The translations under genes and the position numbers were made by a program. From Roseivivax jejudonensis (GTDB taxonomy: Bacteria > Pseudomonadota > Alphaproteobacteria > Rhodobacterales > Rhodobacteraceae), in contig NZ_FWFK01000002.1 in assembly GCF_900172265.1 (NCBI RefSeq), positions 1-64,000 on the forward strand: a stretch of DNA of 64,000 nt. The letters run 5' to 3'. Below the pieces are notes generated by a model that did not search any database, was not told where the DNA came from, and saw only the letters and a program-made list of their open reading frames with translations. Positions 17,329 to 24,325 of the stretch are shown piece after piece (the stretch's first letter is position 1; each line of letters begins with the position of its first letter).

Positions 17329-18447
17329 GTGCCAGAGACAGGCAGCATCATCACCGACCTGCAGACCCGCGGCATGCGCATGATCGACCCGCGCGCCGGC
17401 GCCGACAGCCGCCGCGGCGGCGCGGGGCCGACCGACCACAAGGCGGTGACCATCGACGGGATGACCTTCATGATCCCGGTCCACACCCATGCCGCCTTCG
17501 ACAGCCCCTACCTCGTGGACGCGCCCGACGAATCGGGCCGTGCGCGCGTGACCAAGGACGGCGCGTTCGTCGCCGATGTGAGCTTTCCGAAGCGCGCCAG
17601 TTTCCTCGATCTCGCCACCGCCGACGGCGTCCCCTACGGCCACATCGCGCAACTGCACGCAAAGGACGTGCTCGCCACGACCGTGCTGCAGACCTGCATC
17701 CGCTACGAGAGCCGCAAGAAGACCTGCAAGTTCTGCGCCATCGGCCAGAGCCTCGCCGCCGGGCGCACCATCGCCCACAAGTCGCCCGCGCAGCTGGCCG
17801 AGGTCGCCGCGGCCGCCGTGCGTCTGGACGGCGTCAAGCACATGGTGATGACCACCGGCACGCCTGCGGGTAAGGATCGCGGGGCCAAGGTGCTGGCCGA
17901 GAGCGCCGAGGCCATCCGCGCCGCCGTCGACCTGCCGTTGCAGGGCCAGTGCGAGCCGCCCGAGGATGACGCGTGGCACCGCCGCATGAAGGATGCCGGG
18001 ATCGACAGCCTCGGCATGCATCTCGAGGTCGTGACGCCCGGGCTGCGGGCCGAGATCATGCCCGGCAAGGCGCAGGTGCCGCTGGAGAAGTACTTCGACA
18101 GCTTCGCCGCCGCGGTCGAGGTCTTCGGCTGGGGCCAGGTCTCGACCTACATCCTTGCGGGGCTGGGCGACACGGCGGAGGCCATCCTCGAAATTTCAGA
18201 AAAGCTGACGGCGATGGGCGTCTACCCCTTCGTCGTGCCCTTCGTGCCGGTCTCGGGCACGCCGCTGGAAAGCCACCCCGCGCCAACGCCGGCCTTCATG
18301 CATTCCGTACTGCCGTCGCTCGCGCGGATGATCCGCGAGAACGGCATGAGCGCGGGCGACATCAAGGCCGGATGCGGGCGCTGCGGCGCGTGCTCGGCGC
18401 TCTCGGCCTTCGAGAAGTTCGCGCCGAGGGAAAGGGCCATCGCATGA
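17329..18447 (+). CDS. nitD: MSMEG_0568-family radical SAM protein of the Nit1C cluster
   Basis: The 372-residue protein begins at GTG 17329 behind GGAGG located in the end of nitC. It has a radical SAM core with a cysteine cluster CIRYESRKKTCKFC (a spacing unlike the plain CxxxCxxC), followed by a TIM-barrel pattern (..MVMTTGTPAG.., LQGQCEPPEDD). A late CGRCGACSAL cluster may hold a second Fe-S centre. Radical SAM members of Nit1C clusters have no proven reaction. Overlap of its stop with the next start (ATGA) shows tight coupling. Confidence 0.85.
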   Translation: MPETGSIITDLQTRGMRMIDPRAGADSRRGGAGPTDHKAVTIDGMTFMIPVHTHAAFDSPYLVDAPDESGRARVTKDGAFVADVSFPKRASFLDLATADGVPYGHIAQLHAKDVLATTVLQTCIRYESRKKTCKFCAIGQSLAAGRTIAHKSPAQLAEVAAAAVRLDGVKHMVMTTGTPAGKDRGAKVLAESAEAIRAAVDLPLQGQCEPPEDDAWHRRMKDAGIDSLGMHLEVVTPGLRAEIMPGKAQVPLEKYFDSFAAAVEVFGWGQVSTYILAGLGDTAEAILEISEKLTAMGVYPFVVPFVPVSGTPLESHPAPTPAFMHSVLPSLARMIRENGMSAGDIKAGCGRCGACSALSAFEKFAPRERAIA

Positions 18448-18989
18448 TCATCGAGAAGCCCCAAGCCTTCGTCACGCCGGAATTCCTGATCCGCCAGGCG
18501 ACGCAAGCCTGGGAAATCGGCGGCGCGGCCTCGCTGCGGCACCGCACCTTCGTGACCGAGCAGGGCATCTTTCCCGATCACGACCGCGACGCGGTGGACA
18601 AGGTGGCGCTGCCGCTGGTGGCGATCTCGACCATGGCCTCCGAGGCCGACGAGGTGGTGGGCACCGTGCGCATCCACGAAACCGACCCGAACGTCTGGTG
18701 GGGCTCGCGCCTTGCCGTCGCGCAGGGCTACCGCCGCGTGGGGCGGCTCGGGGCCGAGCTGATCAGGCTGGCGGTGGGCACGGCGCATGCGCGGGGGGCG
18801 AAGCTGTTCCTGGCCTATGTCCAGGCGCAGAACGTGGCGCTCTTCGAAAAGCTGCATTGGCAGTCGCTGGGGGCGCAGGACCTGCACGGTCATCCGCACA
18901 TGAAGATGCGCGCCGACCTCGCCGCCTACCCGCCGATCGTCGATCCGGCGCGGGGATGGATGGCGCTGACCCGGAAGCGCGCGGCATGA
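18444..18989 (+). CDS. nitE: MSMEG_0567/Sll0787-N family GNAT N-acetyltransferase
   Basis: The 181-residue protein starts in ATGA overlap with nitD. It has the GNAT fold: a core strand ..EVVGTVRIHETDPN.., the acetyl-CoA loop RLAVAQGYRRVGRLGAELIR and a final ..AYVQAQNVALFEKLHW. In some genomes this domain is fused to the AIR-synthase-like protein encoded next (Sll0787); here they are separate, overlapping genes. Substrate unknown. The fixed neighbourhood suggests it modifies an intermediate made by the radical SAM protein or the nitrilase. Confidence 0.83.
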   Translation: MIIEKPQAFVTPEFLIRQATQAWEIGGAASLRHRTFVTEQGIFPDHDRDAVDKVALPLVAISTMASEADEVVGTVRIHETDPNVWWGSRLAVAQGYRRVGRLGAELIRLAVGTAHARGAKLFLAYVQAQNVALFEKLHWQSLGAQDLHGHPHMKMRADLAAYPPIVDPARGWMALTRKRAA

Positions 18990-19963
18990 CCGATCTCGCG
19001 GCCCTGGCCGCGACGTTGGCCGCGCATCCCAACGTGACCGGGAAGCGCGACATCGACGCGGTCTGCGGCGCGCTGGGACTGGGGCAGTACAGTCCCGGCC
19101 GCCCGGGCGACGACGCCGCCGCCCTGCGCGACGGCGACGGCTGGCAGCTGATGGCGACCGAGGGGTTCATGAACGACTTCGTGGCCGAGGCGCCTTGGTT
19201 CGCGGGATGGTGCGCGGTCATGGTCAACGTCTCGGACATCGCCGCGATGGGCGGGCGGGCGACGGCGCTGACCAACGCGCTCTGGGCGCCGGATGCCGCC
19301 ACCGCCGCCGAGATCCTGCGCGGCATGGCGGAGGCCAGCGCGGCCTACGGCGTCCCCATCGTCGGCGGCCATTCGAACCTGCGCACCGACCGGCCGCAAC
19401 TGGCGGCGTCGATCTGGGGGCGGGCAAAATCGCTGATCACCAGCTTCGACGCGGCGCCGGGCGACGTCCTGATCGCGGCGACGGATCTGCGCGGATGCTA
19501 TCCGGGCGCCGCCGACACCTTCCCGGCCTTCCTAGATGCCCCCCACGACCGGCTCCGCGGCGATCTTGCGCTCTTGCCGGAGCTGGCCGAGGCCGGGCTT
19601 GTCCGAGCCGGCAAGGATATCAGCCAGGGCGGCATCGCGGGCACGGCGGTGATGCTGGCCGAATGCTCGGGCGTGGGGATCGAGATCGACACCGACGCCA
19701 TCGTCCTCCCGCCGGGCACGGAGCTGGCGCGGTGGCTGGTCACCTTTCCGAGCTTCGGCTTCCTTCTGGCGACCAGACCAGAGGACGCGGCTGAGATCTG
19801 CGCGCGCTTCGCCGCCCGCGACATCGCCGCCGCCGCCATTGGCCGGATCGTCGACGGTAGCGCCGTGACGCTTCTCGCGGGGAGCGCGCGGGCCACGCTC
19901 TGGGATCACGCGGCCGCGCCCTATCTCGGTCTTGCCGCGGCACAGGAGCCTGCCCATGCCTGA
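18986..19963 (+). CDS. nitF: Sll0787-family AIR-synthase-like protein
   Basis: The 325-residue protein starts in ATGA overlap with nitE. It has the PurM/SelD/HypE-type ATP-grasp-like fold of AIR synthases: GDDAAALRDGDGWQLMATEG (substrate loop), VNVSDIAAMGGRATAL (Asp-Mg signature) and GKDISQGGIAGTAVMLAECS. PurM relatives activate a carbonyl or amide oxygen with ATP, often forming a ring. It is probably the ATP-using step of the Nit1C pathway. The reaction has not been shown for this family. Confidence 0.83.
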   Translation: MTDLAALAATLAAHPNVTGKRDIDAVCGALGLGQYSPGRPGDDAAALRDGDGWQLMATEGFMNDFVAEAPWFAGWCAVMVNVSDIAAMGGRATALTNALWAPDAATAAEILRGMAEASAAYGVPIVGGHSNLRTDRPQLAASIWGRAKSLITSFDAAPGDVLIAATDLRGCYPGAADTFPAFLDAPHDRLRGDLALLPELAEAGLVRAGKDISQGGIAGTAVMLAECSGVGIEIDTDAIVLPPGTELARWLVTFPSFGFLLATRPEDAAEICARFAARDIAAAAIGRIVDGSAVTLLAGSARATLWDHAAAPYLGLAAAQEPAHA

Positions 19964-20234
19964 AGTCGATTTCCGCATCCGCTGGCCCGACGGGTCGGAG
20001 GAGACCTGTTATTCCCCCTCGACCGCGATTCGGACCTATCTGAGCGCCGGCACGAGCTATCCGCTGCGCGACTTCATGGATCGCAGCCTCGCCGGGCTCG
20101 ACCTGGCCGCGCAGCGGGTCGAGGCGAAATACGGCTTCCGCTGCACATCCGCCGACGCGCAGGCCGCGCGCCTGACCGCCCGCGCGGCGGAGTTTTCCCC
20201 GGAGGAGACGATCAAATGCCTGTCCATGACCTGA
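19956..20234 (+). CDS. nitG: MSMEG_0570-family nitrogen-starvation response protein
   Basis: This 92-residue protein starts at ATG 19956 inside the last codons of nitF. It reads MPEVDFRIRWPDGSEETCYS, then a helical segment DFMDRSLAGLDLAAQRVEAK, and ends in [14 protein letters not shown], typical of the small MSMEG_0570 proteins of Nit1C clusters. No catalytic motif is evident; it could be a subunit or regulator. The next gene starts 19 bases before its stop. Confidence 0.82.
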   Translation: MPEVDFRIRWPDGSEETCYSPSTAIRTYLSAGTSYPLRDFMDRSLAGLDLAAQRVEAKYGFRCTSADAQAARLTARAAEFSPEETIKCLSMT

Positions 20235-21505
20235 AGGCGCCCGAGGCGGCGCGCACCCACCGGCCGGTCGTCGTCATCGGCGCGGGGCAGGCCGGGATGT
20301 CCGCGTCGTGGTACCTGTGCCGCGCCGGGGTCGACCACGTGGTGCTTGAGCGCAACGAGCGGTTCCATGCGTGGAAGAACCAGCGCTGGGACAGCTTCTG
20401 CCTCGTCACCCCGAACTGGCAGTGCCGCCTGCCGGGGCATCCCTACCGGGGCGACGATCCCCATGGCTTCATGCTGAAGGACGAGATCGTCGACTATGTC
20501 GAGGCCTTCGCCGACAGCTTCGACGCGCCGCTCCGCGAGGACGTCACGGTCACGCGCGTGGCGCGCCGCGACGATGGGGTCTACGAGGTCGATACCGATG
20601 CGGGGCTCTGGTCGGCCGATCATGTGATCGTCGCCTCGGGCGGCTATGACCGGCCCGTGACGCCGCCCTATGCCGCCGATCTCGACCCGTCCATCGCGCA
20701 GCTCCACACCCGCGACTACGCCCGGCCCGAGGATGTGCCCCCGGGCCGCTGTCTTGTGGTGGGCACGGGCCAGTCCGGCGTGCAGCTGATGGAGGATTTG
20801 CGCATCGCGGGCCGCGACGTGGCCTTGGCGGTGGGGCCCGCGCCGCGCAGCCCGCGCCTCTACCGGGGCCGGGACGCCACCGACTGGCTGTTCGAAATGG
20901 GCTATTACGACCGCACCATCGCGGAGCAGCCCGACCCGAAGGCGACGGAGGCCAAGACCAACCACTACATGTCGGGGCGCGACGGGGGACACGAGATCGA
21001 CCTGCGCGCCTTCGCCCGCGACGGGCTACAGCTCTACGGCTCGGTCACGGGCATGGAGGGCACGACGATCCGCTTCGCCCCGGATCTCGAGCGCAATCTC
21101 GACGATGCAGACAAGAGCTACCTTGGCATTCGCGACATGATCGACGCCTACATCGCCCAACAGGGGATCGACGCGCCGGCGGCCGAGCCGTTCGAGACGG
21201 TCTGGCGTCCGGAGCGCGAAATCACCGAGATCGACGCGCGCGCCGAGGGGATCACCTCGATCCTGTGGTGCATCGGGTTCCGGCCGAACTACGACTGGCT
21301 GCGGGTGGGGTGCCTCGACGACACCGGCCGCCCCGTCCATCGCCGCGGGGTCTGCGACGTCGCGGGGATGTATTTCCTGGGCCTCGGCTGGCTGCACACC
21401 TGGGGCTCCGGCCGGTTCCTGGGCGTCGGCGAGGACGCGGAGCATGTCACCGATCACATCATCCGGCGCCTCGCCGAACCGGAAAAGCGCCGCCTGAAGG
21501 CATGA
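20216..21505 (+). CDS. nitH: MSMEG_0569-family flavin-dependent oxidoreductase
   Basis: The 429-residue protein resembles flavin-containing monooxygenases. Residues 18-36 have the FAD-binding [17 protein letters not shown], and a second Rossmann motif [13 protein letters not shown] (about 180) would bind [22 protein letters not shown] is characteristic of this branch. It closes the Nit1C operon: the stop at 21503-21505 is followed by a beheaded SDR gene on the other strand. As the last enzyme it may oxidise or hydroxylate the cluster product. Overlap with nitG supports one transcript. Confidence 0.88.
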   Translation: MPVHDLKAPEAARTHRPVVVIGAGQAGMSASWYLCRAGVDHVVLERNERFHAWKNQRWDSFCLVTPNWQCRLPGHPYRGDDPHGFMLKDEIVDYVEAFADSFDAPLREDVTVTRVARRDDGVYEVDTDAGLWSADHVIVASGGYDRPVTPPYAADLDPSIAQLHTRDYARPEDVPPGRCLVVGTGQSGVQLMEDLRIAGRDVALAVGPAPRSPRLYRGRDATDWLFEMGYYDRTIAEQPDPKATEAKTNHYMSGRDGGHEIDLRAFARDGLQLYGSVTGMEGTTIRFAPDLERNLDDADKSYLGIRDMIDAYIAQQGIDAPAAEPFETVWRPEREITEIDARAEGITSILWCIGFRPNYDWLRVGCLDDTGRPVHRRGVCDVAGMYFLGLGWLHTWGSGRFLGVGEDAEHVTDHIIRRLAEPEKRRLKA

Positions 21506-21607
21506 AGCGATCTGTGCGGGCCTTGGATTGCTGCAAGAGCTTGTTCTATCAGGTCCAAAAGTTCCGGCTGGTTCCCTCAGTGGCCGCACCGCCGCCGTCG
21601 ATCGTTC

Positions 21608-22300
21608 TCAACCGGCGGTCGCGCCGCCATCGACCGGCACCAGCGCCCCTGTCATGTAGGCAGCCCCCTCCGACGCGAGAAACGCCGTCACGCGCGCGAT
21701 GTCGACTGGCGTGGCGACGCGACCCAATGGGACCGATGCGCCGAATACCGCGAGTGCCTCGGCGCGCGCCGTGCCGCTCAGACCGGCGGTCAACATCTGC
21801 GTGTCCGTGTCTCCGGGACAGACCGCGTTCACGCGGATCCCGTCGGCGGCGCGATCGAGGGCCATGCATCTCGTCAGCTGTGCGACCGCGGCCTTCGAGA
21901 CCGCGTAAGCCACCGCGCCGCGCGCCCCGGTCAGCGCCCAGTCTGACGCGATGTTGACGATGCAGCCGCGGTGCGCCCTGAGCGCCGGTATGGCCGCGCG
22001 CGACAGCCGGAACACTGCTCCGAGATTGACATCCATGATGTGGTCCCAGTCGGCATCCGACGTGTCCTCGGCGGTGCCCTGTATCAGGACGCCCGCATTG
22101 TTGATCACGACATCCAGCCGGCCGAAAATCTCGATTGCGGCCTCCACCGCCTTGCTTGAGGCGGCCGGGTCCCGCAGGTCCGTCGCGAGAAAATGGGCGG
22201 CGGCGCCTGTGGCACGAAGCTCCTCCGCCACCTTTTCCCCCTCGGCCGTCCTGCGCCCGAGCAAAAGAAGCGCGAATCCGTGGTGGCCTGCTCGAGAAGG
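21608..22300 (-). pseudogene. short-chain dehydrogenase/reductase missing its N-terminus
   Basis: On the minus strand the frame runs from just after TAG (22301-22303) and reads GFALLLLGRRTAEGEKVAEE, then VVINNAGV (NNAG motif), IVNIASDWA (catalytic Ser), AYAVSKAA (YxxxK) and a C-terminal GALVPVDGGATAG. The first 25-30 residues, including the cofactor-binding GxxxGxG, are absent and no start codon with a ribosome site is visible. The break at about 22300 marks a rearrangement, perhaps the edge of the mobile segment that follows. Confidence 0.75.
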
Positions 22301-22685
22301 CTATCCACAAATATGAGCGCTGGATGGCCGGTAAAGGCGATGCTGGATCTGGCAGGTAGGAAAGGATCGCGGGCACAAAAGGAGGAAGTTGCCTGCCATC
22401 CTTTTAACTCGCCAGACTTGAGCTCGATGTCCTCGATCTAGCGAGATATTCCGTGGCGCAAGCGGGTGGCGGAAGGCGCAGCCGCCATGAGAAAGCTGTA
22501 TACGCTCCAAAGACGTAATAATGCCGCCCGCGCGCGTCATGGCCTTCAGACCGCGCTGAACGTCCGCACGAATTCGCTGGCGGGGTTCGTGCGAATGTCC
22601 GCAGGCGGACTGTTGTCATTCCCACTCTTTGTCTACGCGAAACCGGAGCCCAGCGCTCAGATTGACCTAGGAGCGCTGGTGCCTA
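22301..22685. other. gap after the SDR break, no recognisable gene
   Basis: About 385 bp of mixed composition lie between the beheaded SDR gene and a small minus-strand gene. Frames are open in places, but none has a recognisable domain, good start context and sustained coding character. The stretch is lower in GC than the Nit1C operon. The junction at 22300 suggests this DNA arrived with, or was rearranged by, the neighbouring transposition module. Confidence 0.5.
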
Positions 22686-23045
22686 TCAGGCGGAATCCGT
22701 GGACTGGCTGAGTAACCTCGACAAGTAGGCATGAAGTTCGGCGGCAGCTGCTTCCGCATCTTCTCGGGCAAGATCACGCATCTCGATCAGCTTCGGCCCC
22801 TTCGCGGGGACGGCCCACTTGTGCGGGTATTTGTTGTAGATCTCGTCGACGGCGCCACGGATCTCCTCGGCGTGCTAGTCGAGAGCCTTGGTCTGCTCCA
22901 CGCCAAGGCTGATGTAATCGAACCGGACGTCGGCCTGCGTCCGCCTATAAAGACAGAGAACGTAAGGTTCGCCGCTGGCTTCGCACTCCGCGTAGTATCG
23001 ATTGATGCTGTCGGTATCGGTTTGCGCTGCCGAAAGGTGGGGCAA
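22686..23045 (-). pseudogene. small protein gene with an in-frame TAG at codon 57
   Basis: The minus-strand frame starts at TTG (23043-23045) with ACAGGAGA just upstream, a strong ribosome site. It reads MPHLSAAQTDTDSINRYYAE..., ..GEPYVLCLYRRTQADVRF.. to Asp56, then TAG (22875-22877). It continues without another stop as HAEEIRGAVDEIYNKYPHKW.. and ..LAREDAEAAAAELHAYLSRL.. to TGA 22686-22688. Both halves look coding, and the second is a charged helix. The total would be about 118 residues. No family recognised. A nonsense mutation is the simplest reading, but this is the second such case in the window. Confidence 0.55.
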
Positions 23046-23084
23046 GGTTCTCTCCTGTCAGGTGGTTTGTCGCACTTCGTTCGG

Positions 23085-23264
23085 TCAGGTCATCGCGTCG
23101 TCGTCTAAGCAGGCGAGGACTGAACGTCCGTCGCCGAAGCTGACCCTCCCGGCCATCATTCTTTGAATCGCGGATACAGGTTTGACGTTCGGATCGCCAC
23201 CAAACGAAGGGAGGGCGATCACAGCGCCGTGAGGCGCGGGCGTAGTCTCGTCAAAGAGGTCCAC
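23085..23264 (-). CDS. small hypothetical protein, 59 residues
   Basis: The minus-strand frame runs from GTG (23262-23264) to TGA (23085-23087). It encodes VDLFDETTPAPHGAVIALPS, then FGGDPNVKPVSAIQRMMAGR and VSFGDGRSVLACLDDAMT, mixed-composition residues with no repeats. It lies 39 bp upstream of the TTG-started small gene on the same strand, so the two could be an operon. The start has no clear ribosome site, which weakens the call. No known domain. Confidence 0.4.
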   Translation of the reverse strand: MDLFDETTPAPHGAVIALPSFGGDPNVKPVSAIQRMMAGRVSFGDGRSVLACLDDDAMT

Positions 23265-23587
23265 GCGAGATCGTCAGTCTCTCATTTTTTCGCAACAAAA
23301 ACAGATGATTGACTCCTCTTGCCCCAGAATCAACAAGGCCTGCGAAGTTCTTCTTTTGGATTTTCACGGACTGCGAAGACCTATCGTGGGCGGCCGGCAG
23401 ACTTCGGCTGACGCAATGACGAAAGAAAAAAGGCGCGCCATACCGGCGCGCCCATGAGTAAAGGGCCTGATCGCCCCAGTAACACTTGTCACGGTAGAGG
23501 CCGAGAACGGTCCGGACAAGCGCGATCCCAGGTCCTGTGAAGGAAATCGCTACCCCGGAGCGCGTGCGGTCCGGGAAGGAGGAAGTC
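23265..23587. other. leader region of the transposition operon
   Basis: These 323 bp separate the small minus-strand genes from the tnsA-like start. They hold the minus-strand hairpin at 23426-23452 and two similar stretches CTGCGAAG (near 23340 and 23370). In Tn7-like elements the tns genes read inward from one end, so a transposon end may lie in or just left of this stretch. I could not identify a convincing TGT..ACA terminus. Confidence 0.35.
23426..23452 (-). terminator. strong Rho-independent terminator on the minus strand
   Basis: Two copies of the palindrome GGCGCGCC (23432-23439 and 23445-23452) can pair into an 8-bp all-GC stem with a 5-base loop. On the minus strand the stem is followed by TTTTTT. 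No minus-strand gene is recognised on its upstream side (23453 onward), so it may shield the small genes from antisense transcription or end an unseen small RNA. Confidence 0.6.
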
Positions 23588-24325
23588 ATGTCCTATTTCC
23601 TGGACGAGGAAACGGGCCGCCACCCGACGGGAAAGAAGCCGGCGCTTCAAGTCGCCCCTATCCATGGGGTTCTGCCGTACGACGGTTGCCGGAACCCGAT
23701 GACCCGCAGCACCGTCTCGAGCCGTGTCTCGGCGACGTTCGCGCTGCCGGCGACAAACGGGGTCCCGAAGGTCTTCCATTTCGAGAGCAAGTCCGAGTTC
23801 GCTGTCGCCCTCGATGCGCTGTTGGACCCGAGCGTTTTCGGCTTGGAAGTCCAGCTCCCGCCGGTGCGCTACTGGTGCCGCACGAGCCAAAAGCGCCGGT
23901 CCCATCACTTCGACATGAGATTGACCTTCGACGACGGGCTTCGGCGCGCGGTATTTGTCCGGAACGGCGACAGCCTTTCCAAGCGCAAGACGCAAGACGA
24001 GATCGAGGACATCTTCAACGCGATCCCTGAGGATTTCGCGGACGAGGCCATCGTCGTGAACGGTGACCACTTTACGAGAGCTTACCGCGACAATCTGCGC
24101 CGGATCTGGGAAGCATCCGCGGAGGAGGACGCTGACGCCGATGAGCGGCTCGAAGAGGCCGCACGGACGACCAATTACTGGCTGCTTCAGGATCTCATCA
24201 AAAAGAGCGACCTGCGCTCACCGCGTGCCTTCGGCGCTGCTTTGAGGCTCCTCGGTCGTCGGATCCTGCGGGCAGACTGGCATGCTGTGATTGGCGTCCA
24301 CTCCCGCATCGAGTTGAACGCGTGA
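23588..24325 (+). CDS. TnsA-like transposition endonuclease with altered active site
   Basis: The 245-residue protein begins at ATG 23588 behind GGAGG and is the first gene of a Tn7/Tn5053-like module. Residues 62-130 follow the TnsA/restriction-endonuclease core: FHFESKSEFAVALDALLDPS (Glu66/Glu70), then HHFDMRLTFDDG (Asp109). The strand that should carry the (E/Q)xK pair reads RRAVFVRNGD, giving Phe123 and Arg125 in its place. TnsA normally cuts the 5' ends so the element leaves by cut-and-paste; loss of these residues would favour copy-in cointegrates or a purely structural role. The assignment rests on fold pattern and operon position. It overlaps the transposase gene by GTGA. Confidence 0.65.
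   Translation: MSYFLDEETGRHPTGKKPALQVAPIHGVLPYDGCRNPMTRSTVSSRVSATFALPATNGVPKVFHFESKSEFAVALDALLDPSVFGLEVQLPPVRYWCRTSQKRRSHHFDMRLTFDDGLRRAVFVRNGDSLSKRKTQDEIEDIFNAIPEDFADEAIVVNGDHFTRAYRDNLRRIWEASAEEDADADERLEEAARTTNYWLLQDLIKKSDLRSPRAFGAALRLLGRRILRADWHAVIGVHSRIELNA

Noticed and set aside
5670-22877. Pyrrolysine or other recoding of the two in-frame TAG codons
   Set aside because: No pylT/pylS-like genes or suppressor tRNA can be seen in the window, and nonsense mutation in accessory DNA is simpler; kept only as a finding to test.
23251-23589. 112-codon minus-strand frame opposite the tnsA leader
   Set aside because: It has a strong terminator in its middle and no recognisable domain or start signal.
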